NCBI GenBank assembly: GCA_943908405.1
Contig: CALTTE010000001.1
Location: 1 to 64,000 of the forward strand
Source: an uncultured Moraxella sp.
Lineage (GTDB): Bacteria > Pseudomonadota > Gammaproteobacteria > Pseudomonadales > Moraxellaceae
DNA length: 64,000 bases
Direction of reading: 5' to 3'
Both the position numbers and the translations under genes were made by a program. Below, one piece after another: positions 38,965 through 48,380 of the stretch (the first letter of the stretch is position 1; every line of letters starts with the position of its first letter). The notes under the pieces are model-generated. The model had not been told where the DNA came from. It ran no database searches and worked only from the letters and a program-made list of their open reading frames with translations.

Positions 38965-39447
38965 ATGACATACAAACATCAAAACAGCATTACTAAAAAA
39001 ATGATACTATACATTGACGCAGATGGTATCCCAACCATCGCCAAAGGCTTGATTATTAAAACCGCTAACCGCACCCAAACGATGGCGGTTTTTGTCGCCA
39101 ATCGCCCCGTTCACCTACCGCCATCGCCTTATGTGTCGTGCGTGGTGGTGGCTTCTGGCTTTGATGTCGCCGACCATTATATCACCTTGCACGCCAATAG
39201 TGGTGATGTGGTGATTACGAGCGACATCGCCCTTGCCTATGATGCTTTGGGCAAAAACGCCATTGTATTTGACGGACGTGGGGTTTTATTTGATAAAGAA
39301 ACCATCGCCCAAAAATTGGCAATGCGAGATTTTTTGGACACCTTAAGGGGTAGCGGTGTGGACAAGCGAGCAATGGGGCAACAAAGCCGTTATAGCGATA
39401 ATGACAAAAAACGCCTAGGCGATGCCCTAAATCACTTTGTGCGTTAG
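38965..39447 (+). CDS. YaiI/YqxD (UPF0178, DUF188) family protein
   Basis: This is a small PIN-like-fold protein of unknown function, conserved in bacteria. Landmarks: LYIDADGIPTIAKGLIIK at the core N-terminus, SGFDVADHYI, GDVVITSDIALAYDALGK and the C-terminal RGSGVDKR. Most homologues start near MILYIDADG (ATG 39001 here), so the listed start adds 12 residues; neither start has a strong ribosome binding site. Where relatives have DADACP, this has DADGIP. Confidence 0.85.
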   Translation: MTYKHQNSITKKMILYIDADGIPTIAKGLIIKTANRTQTMAVFVANRPVHLPPSPYVSCVVVASGFDVADHYITLHANSGDVVITSDIALAYDALGKNAIVFDGRGVLFDKETIAQKLAMRDFLDTLRGSGVDKRAMGQQSRYSDNDKKRLGDALNHFVR

Positions 39448-39738
39448 TTGCCTTTTTTAATTGCCTTTTTATTTTAACCATTCTAATCGCTTGGCTCAAA
39501 TGCTAGCCAAAAACATTAGCTAAAAAATACCAGCCACAAAACCGCTGGCATTATATACGCTTGGCAATAAATCCTTGGTAACAACCACTTAACAATAAAT
39601 ATCCAATCGGTAGTCATTGAATTAACAAGGCGTGATAAACTTCCTATATAATAAGACACGCAAACATATAATAAGACAAGCAAAAAAATCTAAAAAACCC
39701 ATAAATCACCCATTGACACCGAGCCTAATGAGCAAGTA

Positions 39739-40848
39739 ATGATTCAGCCCTTAAACAAACAACAACTCATCCAACGATTGCTTGGCGTGGCTTTGCTGGC
39801 GGTTTTGGTGGTGCTGTGCTTTAAGGTGGTCAAGTTTTTTATCACGCCTGCCCTGTGGGGGGCGATTTTGGCTTATGTTACTTTTCCTATTTATAATTTT
39901 TTTCATCAAAAAATTAAACTTAGCCCCAACATCAGCGCCCTTATTATGACCGCCATCATTTGCCTGCTTATTGGCATTCCGCTTGTGCTTGGGGTGCTGT
40001 TTTTACAGCACGAGATTTTAAACCTATATGGCACGTTAATCCACCGTATTCAATCGGGCTACGTGGATTTACCCGAAAGCATTAAAAATTTGCCAGTGGT
40101 GGGTCAAGAGATTAAAAATCTACTTTGGCAACTCAATAAAGACCCAGAAGGCACAATGCAAACGCTCAAGACGTGGATACAATCACACCTGTATTATGGC
40201 AAGGTGGCATTTGATGCGATTTTTAAGGGCATTGCCAAGCTTGGTATGGCGATGATGACGCTGTTTTTCTTTTATAGAGACGGCAAAAACTTGATGGGAC
40301 AAATCCGCCAAGCCTTGCGTAATATTATCGGCAATCGCATTGATGGCTATATTGATTCGGTGGGGGCAACCACACAAGCGGTGGTTTATGGCATTGGACT
40401 GACCGCCCTTGCCCAAGCGGTATTGGCAGGGGTAGGTTATGCCGTTGCTGGCACGCCAAACCCTTTGATGCTAACGCTTATTACTTTTGTGGTGGCACTT
40501 ATTCCCTTTGGTACGCCCTTTGCGTGGGGGTCGGTGGTGGTGTGGCTATTGTCCAATGGGCATACCACCGAAGGCGTGGGGCTTGCCTTGTGGGGGCTTT
40601 TGGTGATTAGCTGGGTGGATAATTTAATCCGTCCGATAGTGATTAGCGGGGCAACCAAAATTCCTTTTATTATTATTTTTATTGGCGTTTTGGGGGGACT
40701 TACGGCATTTGGCTTTATTGGGCTATTTATTGGTCCTGTGGTGCTGGCGATTGCCCTTGCAGTGTGGCGTGAGTGGTTAAGCGACCATAAAAATGAGCTG
40801 TTTGCCAAACCTACAGCCAAGACTACGCCTGTAAGCCCCAATAACTAA
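39739..40848 (+). CDS. AI-2E family transporter (PerM/YdiK-like)
   Basis: The 369-residue protein has eight or so hydrophobic segments and the family's signature blocks: ALWGAILAYVTFPIYNFFHQ near the N-terminus, a soluble loop at residues 95-160, and VALIPFGTPFAWG, SGATKIPFIIIFIGVLGGL and FIGLFIGPVVLA toward the C-terminus. Members export a range of solutes, and only some move autoinducer-2; substrate is unknown here. pdxB follows on the same strand after ~140 bases of repeat-rich spacer. Confidence 0.9.
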   Translation: MIQPLNKQQLIQRLLGVALLAVLVVLCFKVVKFFITPALWGAILAYVTFPIYNFFHQKIKLSPNISALIMTAIICLLIGIPLVLGVLFLQHEILNLYGTLIHRIQSGYVDLPESIKNLPVVGQEIKNLLWQLNKDPEGTMQTLKTWIQSHLYYGKVAFDAIFKGIAKLGMAMMTLFFFYRDGKNLMGQIRQALRNIIGNRIDGYIDSVGATTQAVVYGIGLTALAQAVLAGVGYAVAGTPNPLMLTLITFVVALIPFGTPFAWGSVVVWLLSNGHTTEGVGLALWGLLVISWVDNLIRPIVISGATKIPFIIIFIGVLGGLTAFGFIGLFIGPVVLAIALAVWREWLSDHKNELFAKPTAKTTPVSPNN

Positions 40849-40990
40849 GCACCTGATAACCAAGCACCCAATAACCCCAAACATCAATAACCAAGCACAC
40901 AATCACCAAACAACAAAACAAGCCCACAACAAACAAAAAAGCACTAACCGCCTAAACAACCCAATAAACACAAGGACACCCAAGCACACA

Positions 40991-42058
40991 ATGACCATTA
41001 CCATTATTGCCGACGAAAATATCACCGCTTTACGCCAGTATCTGACAGGGCATAAGGTCAATTTGATTGCAAGTGCTGGGCGTGATTTGCCCAATCTGTT
41101 GACAAGCCATCAAGCCGACGCTGTGTTTGTGCGTTCTACCACCCCCATCAATGCTGCCACCATCGGCACGTTGTCCTACAAGCCTAAGTTTGTTGCTACC
41201 GCCACGCTTGGCATTGACCATATTGACACGTTATTTTTACAAAAAAATAATATCGGTTTTGCTGACGCACAAGGCACAAGCAAACATTCGGTTGCCCAAT
41301 ATGTGATTACCGCTATTATTAGCTTACGCCCAAAAAGCTTAACCACGCCCATTCGCCTTGGCATTATTGGGCTTGGCAATATCGGTACAACACTTGCCCA
41401 TTATGCTTATCGCTTAGGCTGGCAAGTGGTGGGATTTGACCCTTTTTTACCCAAAACCACACACCCTGTTATCAATAGCCACGACATCAACACCGTATTA
41501 ACCAGCGATGTGGTCTCTATCCATACGCCCTTGACCACCAGCGGTCTTTATCCTACCTATCAAATGGTTAATAATGATTTTCTGGCAAAACTACCCAAAG
41601 ATACGCTACTTATCAATACCGCTCGTGGGCAAATTATTGATGATGTTGCCCTAATGGCAGACATTGACCGCACCGCCCGCCAAGTGGTGCTTGATGTTTT
41701 TGCCAGCGAGCCGACCCTTGATAATAGGCTACTAAAGCGACTGACCCTTGCCACCCCACATATTGCAGGCTACACCCTAGACGGTAAATTGCGTGGCACT
41801 AACACGATTTATCAGGCGTTTTGTCGCTATTTTGATTTGCTGATTTTACATCATCTTGACGAGTTTTTGCCCCCAAGCACCATAAAAAGCGAGCAATTAT
41901 TTACCGAGCTACAGCACAATCCCAATGCCATCAAGGACGTTTATGACATCGCAAAAGACGATAAGCAGTTACGCCAATGCCTCAAAAACGGCAAGGTAAT
42001 GGGGGCGGATTTTGACCAATTACGCAAAAATTATCCGCTGCGGCGAGAATGGCTTTAG
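40991..42058 (+). CDS. pdxB: Erythronate-4-phosphate dehydrogenase
   Basis: PdxB performs the second step of the DXP-dependent pyridoxal phosphate pathway. D-isomer 2-hydroxyacid dehydrogenase features include LGIIGLGNIGTTLAHYAY (NAD-binding, about residues 124-141), IHTPLTTSG, DTLLINTARGQIIDD and ATPHIAGYTLDGK. The start IIADENITALR and the C-terminal ~90-residue dimerisation extension fit PdxB rather than SerA. Length (355) is slightly short of E. coli. It ends inside a GCCATTA repeat shared with the convergent dgkA stop. Confidence 0.94.
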   Translation: MTITIIADENITALRQYLTGHKVNLIASAGRDLPNLLTSHQADAVFVRSTTPINAATIGTLSYKPKFVATATLGIDHIDTLFLQKNNIGFADAQGTSKHSVAQYVITAIISLRPKSLTTPIRLGIIGLGNIGTTLAHYAYRLGWQVVGFDPFLPKTTHPVINSHDINTVLTSDVVSIHTPLTTSGLYPTYQMVNNDFLAKLPKDTLLINTARGQIIDDVALMADIDRTARQVVLDVFASEPTLDNRLLKRLTLATPHIAGYTLDGKLRGTNTIYQAFCRYFDLLILHHLDEFLPPSTIKSEQLFTELQHNPNAIKDVYDIAKDDKQLRQCLKNGKVMGADFDQLRKNYPLRREWL

Positions 42059-42084
42059 CCATTAGCCATTAGCCATTAGCCATA
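42058..42084. repeat. 7-base tandem repeat at convergent stop codons
   Basis: GCCATTA is repeated three times plus a partial copy. The pdxB stop (plus) lies at its left edge and the dgkA stop (minus) inside it. Changes in copy number would shift the frames of the C-termini only slightly, since each repeat contains stops. Confidence 0.75.
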
Positions 42085-42492
42085 AGTATGCCACATCGCC
42101 ATTACCCACAGCACCACGACGGCACATAACATCAAGCATTGGGCAGCCGAGCCCACGTCTTTGCCAATTTTTGCCAAGGGGTGCTGTTTTGTGGACGTAT
42201 GATCAATTGCCGCCTCAAGCCCTGTATTAAATAGCTCCACAATCAGCGATAGCACACTTGCCAAGACAAGTAGCATTTTAATAGCGAGTGCAAATGGCAT
42301 AAAGACAAGTAAAACCAATAACACGCCATTGATCCACACCACTTGGCGAAACGCCGCTTCGTTGCGATAGGCTACCATCAAGCCATCTTTAGAATAGCCC
42401 AAGGCTTTTATTATCCGCCCAACGCCTGTTTTGCCCTTAGTAACTTTTGCATAGTCTGATAAATGAACATAAATATCATCTTTATCTAGCAT
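42076..42492 (-). CDS. dgkA: Diacylglycerol kinase
   Basis: A small integral-membrane kinase that recycles diacylglycerol to phosphatidic acid. The 138-residue protein has three transmembrane segments and the family signatures RNEAAFRQVVWINGVL, ELFNTGLEAAIDH and HPLAKIGKDVGSAAQ, which contains the catalytic Glu/Asn/Lys residues. GGAG precedes the ATG. The N-terminal ~30 residues extend a little beyond the core. Confidence 0.94.
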   Translation of the reverse strand: MLDKDDIYVHLSDYAKVTKGKTGVGRIIKALGYSKDGLMVAYRNEAAFRQVVWINGVLLVLLVFMPFALAIKMLLVLASVLSLIVELFNTGLEAAIDHTSTKQHPLAKIGKDVGSAAQCLMLCAVVVLWVMAMWHTYG

Positions 42493-42558
42493 TGATTACT
42501 CCAAGGTTGCTATTAAGATAGTAGTATAGTTAAATGAAAACAATGGGTAATTTTGCCT

Positions 42559-43635
42559 TTATAGCTTGGTTGCACGTAATTTAGCCATCATACGATCTAA
42601 TTCATCTGGCTCATTATCCACTAAAGCCTCTAATTTAGTGCTACTTGTACGCTGTTTATTCAATGTATTTATCACACGAAAAACACTACTTAAGGCGTGA
42701 TTAGCATCTTTATAACCCAACTGTATCAGTTTATCAACCGTTGTCCCATCAAAATCAAACATTTTTAAAAATCCGCCCATATCCATACTAGGGCGAATTT
42801 CAATAATATTAGCTTGCCTAAAATCGTTTCTAGCCCACAGTGTATTGCCATCCAAGTGAACAACGATAATATGATCGCAACCAGCGTCAATCAAAGGCTG
42901 TATCGGTGTATTGCCTTGCGAATTTATCATCCCCCCTTGTCCACCATCAGTAAATCGCAAGCCCTTGGAGTCAGTATGTGCTTTAAACAAAAAAGGAATC
43001 GCTGCCGACGCAAGTATTATTTGCCTTTGTTCTACTTTGGGCAATTTTTGTATATGATGAAATTCCGATAACTGATTATTACAACCCAAAACTTCTGTTG
43101 CCACCACATCTTTTATCGCAAATAAAAAATCTTCAATTCCTCCACCACTGTTCTTTTGCGGAAATACCGACACATAAAAAGGGATTGAGTGTTGCAAAGT
43201 CTGTAAATCTAGATAGTCATCGATCATCTTTTGTAACACGCGATCTTTTAAAAACCCATTATCCAAACGCACACCCAAAAACAACAATGAAGTGGCTAAT
43301 GTCACAGGATTTGATAAACGCAAACCACTAGATAACAGCAATTTAACATAGTCTAGCGAGCCTTTTGGTATAAGTGAAAAATCCATCATACCAATCCAGT
43401 TGGCCTGTGTGAGTTGCTCTTTTTGTTCGCTAAGCTGTTGCCATACTCGGCACATACGTTCATAGCCCGCTGTAATATCTGGGGCAGAAGCCAATATCGC
43501 TCCATTTAACGCCCCAATGCTTGCCCCTGCAATCATATCCACAGGCACGCCCATTTCAAGTATTGCTTTTATTGCCCCCAAATGGTATGCACCCTTTGCA
43601 CCCCCACCCGATAGCACAAGCCCAACCTTACTCAT
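42559..43635 (-). CDS. Patatin-like phospholipase
   Basis: A cytoplasmic serine acyl hydrolase. The oxyanion glycine motif is LSGGGAKGAYHLGAI, the nucleophile is Ser39 in GASIG and the catalytic Asp is about Asp230 in FTDGGQGG. A His/acidic/basic tail ends the protein. Family members cleave phospholipid acyl chains. It is the last gene of a three-gene operon (9 bases from the partner gene) with a dynamin-like GTPase, which suggests the three act together on membranes. Length (358) is longer than bare patatins (~300), with a C-terminal extension of unknown role. Confidence 0.9.
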   Translation of the reverse strand: MSKVGLVLSGGGAKGAYHLGAIKAILEMGVPVDMIAGASIGALNGAILASAPDITAGYERMCRVWQQLSEQKEQLTQANWIGMMDFSLIPKGSLDYVKLLLSSGLRLSNPVTLATSLLFLGVRLDNGFLKDRVLQKMIDDYLDLQTLQHSIPFYVSVFPQKNSGGGIEDFLFAIKDVVATEVLGCNNQLSEFHHIQKLPKVEQRQIILASAAIPFLFKAHTDSKGLRFTDGGQGGMINSQGNTPIQPLIDAGCDHIIVVHLDGNTLWARNDFRQANIIEIRPSMDMGGFLKMFDFDGTTVDKLIQLGYKDANHALSSVFRVINTLNKQRTSSTKLEALVDNEPDELDRMMAKLRATKL

Positions 43636-43644
43636 AACAAATCC

Positions 43645-44571
43645 TTAATTCACAGTAACCTTTGCCCCAAAGATATTTTTTGCCATTCTTGTATTGACAC
43701 GCTCAATATCTATCATATCTACCACCAATCTATTGTAAGTTTGTTGCTGTTGACCATCAAGATTGGCAAACTGGGTGGCGGTAAACACCATCGGTTTTTG
43801 TTCGGGGTTTTCTGCACTCCAATCCCCTTGATAGACCAAAGCTTGCTCCATTTCATCAGCCAAAGCTTTTGACTTTATAGGATTTGTTGGGGTTAACCAA
43901 AATTTCTTTAAAAAGTCTTCATTTTTATCGCTATTTAGCAAATCACACTGTGTGGCTATCATTTTGTTAATCAAAGTTTTGATTGTCTTTTCACGGCTTG
44001 AATTGTCTAAATGGGTTAGATATAAGCCAAAATTACCTCGATTGAGCGTATCTAGTACCACAAAAGACTGTCCCATTGGCGACAATGCACTAAAATTATT
44101 TATTCTCCATTCACTGAGCAAATACTCAAGCTCTCTATTAGCAAGGCTCTCCAACTCAAGCTTTGCAAGGCGTTCACTAAATTCACGCTCCATCTCACTG
44201 ACTTGCTTTGTAATATCAATCAGCACACCCCCCATCTCGGCCATACTTGCTCTTGTATTTTTTAGGCTATCATTAAGCTTTATAATCGTCTGTGCATGCT
44301 TGGTTTGATCGCTAGAAATATGCTCCAAATAACTTGCACAAGCCTGCAACGCTTCTACAATATTATCATTAATATTCGCTTGTCGCCTTAGCGATTTACC
44401 GCTTAACATATCCAAATTTCTAGCTATAAAAAAGTCGTTGGCGATGTTTTTTTGTGTTGTATTTAGCTGACCTGTCACCGCTACGCCATTTACCAAATCA
44501 ATCACCATTTTATCAGTCAGATAGGGGATTGTTTCACAAATAACGCTTTTCTCTTTGGTTAAGTTTTTCAT
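43645..44571 (-). CDS. YjcZ/RdcB-like partner of a dynamin-type GTPase
   Basis: The 308-residue protein follows the dynamin gene, as yjcZ (rdcB) follows yjdA (crfC/rdcA) in E. coli. Visible features are DKMVIDLVNGVAVTGQLNTT near the N-terminus, predicted coiled coil at about residues 90-150, and a helical, hydrophilic C-terminal half with no signal or membrane segment. The family is assigned by gene order and general layout plus weak resemblance, so treat it as probable. In E. coli the pair binds and regulates the diguanylate cyclase DgcE. AGGA precedes the ATG. Confidence 0.65.
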   Translation of the reverse strand: MKNLTKEKSVICETIPYLTDKMVIDLVNGVAVTGQLNTTQKNIANDFFIARNLDMLSGKSLRRQANINDNIVEALQACASYLEHISSDQTKHAQTIIKLNDSLKNTRASMAEMGGVLIDITKQVSEMEREFSERLAKLELESLANRELEYLLSEWRINNFSALSPMGQSFVVLDTLNRGNFGLYLTHLDNSSREKTIKTLINKMIATQCDLLNSDKNEDFLKKFWLTPTNPIKSKALADEMEQALVYQGDWSAENPEQKPMVFTATQFANLDGQQQQTYNRLVVDMIDIERVNTRMAKNIFGAKVTVN

Positions 44572-44619
44572 ATTGTTATCCTATTTTTTAATGAATTAAA
44601 TTTTATCCATAGCAAAATA

Positions 44620-47094
44620 CTAGGACTGATTATAGGTTACAAAATTATTCTCAACATCAAATTCCTTGATTACCCCCTCCCAGTCCTCCAATGAATTATC
44701 AATTTGTTCTTTTAATTCGGAGATTTTGTTCTGGTAATTTTGTTGTGCCTCTTTATTCTGTAGTGCCAACAACTCTTGGGTCTTATGGCTTTGCTCCATC
44801 TCACCCAATATAGCCCCTATCTCTTGAGCAAAGTCATCAATATCTTGGACACTCATCTTTATAATATCATCTACAATCTCTGATAGTGTTTTTTCTAATG
44901 CTGGGGTAATCTCTTCATCCATCTGTTTTTTAAAAACAGCATATATATCTGTCTGATAATCTACATAATAAATCGTATCTTCACTCTCTTCTTTCCCCCA
45001 GTTTATTTTACCAATAATATTACCAATAAATCTTTTAAAACCTGCAAATAATTTAATTGTATTTTTTAAGGTCTTAACATTCTTTGCGTTATGTTTAAAT
45101 TTAATTTTACTTAAGCTAATTTCTTTTTGATAGCTATTATTTTTTATATCAAAATTAAAACGTGGCTTTATATCACTTTTTTCCAATTGATCTCTTATAA
45201 TCTCTAATAATACCTTGGTTTCTTGCTCAAATATCGTTATCTCTTTTTTAACTACATCAATTGTATTATTAACAATTTTTTTTTGAGAATTATCAATTGA
45301 TTCTTTCAGACATTCATATAATTTATCTAAAACATCTTCAAGAAATTCTTCCACCTCTTTTTTATTATCAAAAGCAAATTGTCCTTTTTTTATTAACTCT
45401 ATACGTGATTTTGCAGAATTGATTGCTTTTAGATATTTTTCATATGATTTTTTAAGAAAAAAGAACTTAATGTTTGATGGTTTATCCGATTCTACTTTAT
45501 TTGTTACTTCTGTTTGTAGTTCGACAAATAAATATTCAATATATTTGTTACTTTCTTCTTCAACTTTATTGATAAATTCATCTAACTCAATTTTCTTCCT
45601 AATTTCTTGTTTAAAACCCTCTTTTTTTTCCTCAAAATCGTTTTTTCTGTCCTCCAGATCTTGCAACTCTTGTTTGATTGCTTCAATCATCTTTTGCTGC
45701 TTATTAATTTCTTCTTGGAGTTTTGCACCTTGACCAGTTAGCTCCTCACGAATATTAAGGGCATTATATAAATTATTAAACACCGCCCCAGCTCCCGCTA
45801 TCGCTGACTGTATAGCGATGGTTGGGGCATTTTTTTGCATATTCAAAATAACCCTCTCCATTGGTACTTGCATTCGACCGTCTTCAAAAAGATACTGGAT
45901 TTTTTGTTGAATCTCATCAATTGTTGCTCTATTGTAGTCTTGTTCAGGACGTGACCCATAAGATTTTTTGGCAAAATCAGCAACCCACGTATCCGCTTTA
46001 TAAGGGGGCTTGTCTTTATTTTTATCAACATAAGTTAACATACGGTTTGCCAAATAGCAGCACTGCGCAGAGATAACATAAATATTATCTTCTTTTACTC
46101 TATCTTTTAATATCCCGTTAAATACACGATCGGTGGTCTTCTCAGCATCATCAGAATTAGCATTATTATTGTCATATTTGTTGATGATAGCAAATAGGCG
46201 ATTTTTTTGTACACTTGGAATCTTTTCAACTTGATCTTTAACATCTTGTTCAGCATTAGAACCAAGCTGGGTATAGTCTAGTATAATCATAACTGCCGAA
46301 GAACGCTGTAATTGCTCTGCTAGTGCTTCTCTTAATTGATCTTGACCAGCTTCGTTTGGGCCCGCTGTATCCAAAAGCATAAATTTTCCTTGCGTATTAA
46401 ATTGCTCTTTGAGATTAAAAGCAACCTCTATACGTGGCAAGTTACTAAAATTTTTATAATTATCAAATGGGAATATTAAATCATCATTTGCTATATATTT
46501 TGGCAATCTTACCAAATCATTCACTTGAAACAAAAACTCAAAAATCTCCTGTTCACCCTCATACTTTTCTTTAAAATGGCCACCATTATTGATAAATTTA
46601 ATCAATTTAAGTATATCTTCTGGAATTTCCTCTGATTTATCAAAATCTTTTAATTGCTCTTTTAATTGCTCTAAAAACTGATTGATATGAGTAATATCAA
46701 TGTACAAACGAGGTGTCTCAAAGTCAGGATTATGACAAATTAATGTCGGTAGTGCAGTCATCGGGTGGTTGCGATTGGGGAGAATTTCACGCCCAACAAT
46801 AGCATTGATTGTTGTAGATTTTCCCGCTTTCATCGTACCCACAACCGCCAGCACAACATTGAATTTTTTTAGCTTAGTTATTTCATTGTTCAAAATCTCT
46901 TGGGATTCAACAATTTTTTCAGGCGTAAGTATTTGCTGTTTTTGTTCAGTGTCGTCACTGGAGTTCTCTTGTCTTAGCTCCGCTTCTATACGTAGAACAG
47001 AATCTAATCCCTTCAAAATCTCAATTTGTTGTTCCAAAACAGAAATGGTGGTGTTTTTATAAGCCTCAATTTTATTTATATCATCATTTGACAT
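44620..47094 (-). CDS. Dynamin-family GTPase (CrfC/RdcA-like)
   Basis: A large membrane-remodelling or scaffold GTPase. The P-loop VVGTMKAGKSTTINAIVG (about residues 85-102) followed by GREILPNRNHPMTALPTL (~102-119) is nearly identical to E. coli CrfC, as I recall that protein. G3 is DTAGPNEAG (243-251) and G4 is NKYD (306-309). A long coiled-coil/stalk region follows (about 440-800). It lacks transmembrane helices. CrfC binds the replication clamp near its N-terminus; I see no clear clamp motif here. The ATG at 47094 follows AGAGG by 8 bases; a GTG is adjacent. The gene is markedly AT-rich. Confidence 0.88.
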   Translation of the reverse strand: MSNDDINKIEAYKNTTISVLEQQIEILKGLDSVLRIEAELRQENSSDDTEQKQQILTPEKIVESQEILNNEITKLKKFNVVLAVVGTMKAGKSTTINAIVGREILPNRNHPMTALPTLICHNPDFETPRLYIDITHINQFLEQLKEQLKDFDKSEEIPEDILKLIKFINNGGHFKEKYEGEQEIFEFLFQVNDLVRLPKYIANDDLIFPFDNYKNFSNLPRIEVAFNLKEQFNTQGKFMLLDTAGPNEAGQDQLREALAEQLQRSSAVMIILDYTQLGSNAEQDVKDQVEKIPSVQKNRLFAIINKYDNNNANSDDAEKTTDRVFNGILKDRVKEDNIYVISAQCCYLANRMLTYVDKNKDKPPYKADTWVADFAKKSYGSRPEQDYNRATIDEIQQKIQYLFEDGRMQVPMERVILNMQKNAPTIAIQSAIAGAGAVFNNLYNALNIREELTGQGAKLQEEINKQQKMIEAIKQELQDLEDRKNDFEEKKEGFKQEIRKKIELDEFINKVEEESNKYIEYLFVELQTEVTNKVESDKPSNIKFFFLKKSYEKYLKAINSAKSRIELIKKGQFAFDNKKEVEEFLEDVLDKLYECLKESIDNSQKKIVNNTIDVVKKEITIFEQETKVLLEIIRDQLEKSDIKPRFNFDIKNNSYQKEISLSKIKFKHNAKNVKTLKNTIKLFAGFKRFIGNIIGKINWGKEESEDTIYYVDYQTDIYAVFKKQMDEEITPALEKTLSEIVDDIIKMSVQDIDDFAQEIGAILGEMEQSHKTQELLALQNKEAQQNYQNKISELKEQIDNSLEDWEGVIKEFDVENNFVTYNQS

Positions 47095-47277
47095 CACAAA
47101 ATACCTCTAAATTAAAAATTAAAAATTTCACATTAAATACCGCCAATACCTTGAGTTAAAATGCCATTTCCCTCACAAGCTTTGTTCTTAATTTATCGTG
47201 ATTAATCGCTTCAATATTATATACCAATAAACAACCAACCACAAACCACAAGTTACCAATCAAACTATCACCAAGCC

Positions 47278-47967
47278 TTAATTACCTCTCTTGAATGCCT
47301 CTTGCCAAAGCTCAACCAAATCGGCAATAATTCGTCCCGTCAGCCCCCAAACGACATCATCTGCCAGTTGCCAAGCAGGGCTTGTTGTTGTTTGGTTGGT
47401 CATTGATTGCTTGCTTGTTGTTTGGCTTATTGTCGCTTGGCTTGCTGTTGCTTGTTTGGTAAGACCATAATAGCAAATAATCGGCGGATTTTGCACAAAA
47501 AACTCAAAGCTCTCCCAACAAATCCGCTCAACCTCCACCGCACTTGCCACCAATGCTGGCAATGCTGGCACCACTGCCACCACAGGACGCACCACCAGCC
47601 CCTTTTTGGAATATTGATGAGGCAAATAGCCAATCACCGACACGGTTTGACTGTCCAGCCTCACCTCCTCAAAGGCCTCTCGTAACGCCGTCTGTGCCGT
47701 ACTGCCATCGCCATAATCTCGCCGACCGCCCACAAACGCCATCTCGCCTGCGTGGCTAGACAGCCTACCGCTACGCTTGGTTAATAACAGCTTTGGGCAA
47801 GGCTCATCAGTCAATAGCACCAGCACACTTGCCGATATACCAACATCACAAGACAAATCTGTCTTTTGCAATCTATCTGCCAAAGCGTTTAGCTTGTGGT
47901 TATTAAAACAACCAGCAGATGACAAATACACCAAATCACTATAATCGCTACTCAAATCCTTATCCAT
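47278..47967 (-). CDS. CoA pyrophosphatase-like Nudix hydrolase
   Basis: A Nudix enzyme with the CoA-pyrophosphatase pattern: ASVLVLLTDEPCPKLLLTKR, SHAGEMAFVGGRRDYGDG and TALREAFEEVRLD (the Nudix box, about residues 75-105). Members cleave CoA and related dinucleotides. Length (229) is normal. The C-terminal ~60 residues contain a Gln/Thr-rich degenerate repeat (TKQATASQATISQTT) that looks like an insertion in the usual fold. It is a single-gene unit. Confidence 0.9.
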   Translation of the reverse strand: MDKDLSSDYSDLVYLSSAGCFNNHKLNALADRLQKTDLSCDVGISASVLVLLTDEPCPKLLLTKRSGRLSSHAGEMAFVGGRRDYGDGSTAQTALREAFEEVRLDSQTVSVIGYLPHQYSKKGLVVRPVVAVVPALPALVASAVEVERICWESFEFFVQNPPIICYYGLTKQATASQATISQTTSKQSMTNQTTTSPAWQLADDVVWGLTGRIIADLVELWQEAFKRGN

Positions 47968-48380
47968 AAAAAATCTCTATCTACAGCCATTAGTAACCAC
48001 CAAAGCCAAAGCTAAGTAAATCAAAACTAAGTACAACCAAGTCTAAGTTAACCAAGTCTAAGCACAACCGAAACTGTATTTATTATTATATTCACCAATG
48101 AGCTAATTCAATAACCACACTAACTATTTTATCATCTTATTAATCAAGCCATCAAAAATTATCACCAATCATTCACATTGATTTTAAAATAACTTAATTT
48201 AGCCAAAAATCATTTAGCCAAAATCGTTATTTTATTATTGACTTAATTATTTTATTTAAATGCTTTATATAACAATCAACCGCCATCACAATAACAGCCA
48301 TCACTTGCATAAGCAATAATTTTGTATGACATCAGTAATTTATGCTACACTAGTCCATCAACAAAATACCACCAACACTT
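47968..48380. other. Divergent spacer between two Nudix genes
   Basis: Holds degenerate repeats of AACCAAGTCTAAGT (about 48010-48068). The rest is AT-rich. I see no gene. The ATG at 48381 of the second Nudix gene has a weak ribosome binding site. Confidence 0.4.

Noticed and set aside
44620..47094. A c-di-GMP signalling role carried over from E. coli RdcA/RdcB
   Set aside because: No GGDEF gene is visible and the partner similarity is weak, so I do not assign this function here.
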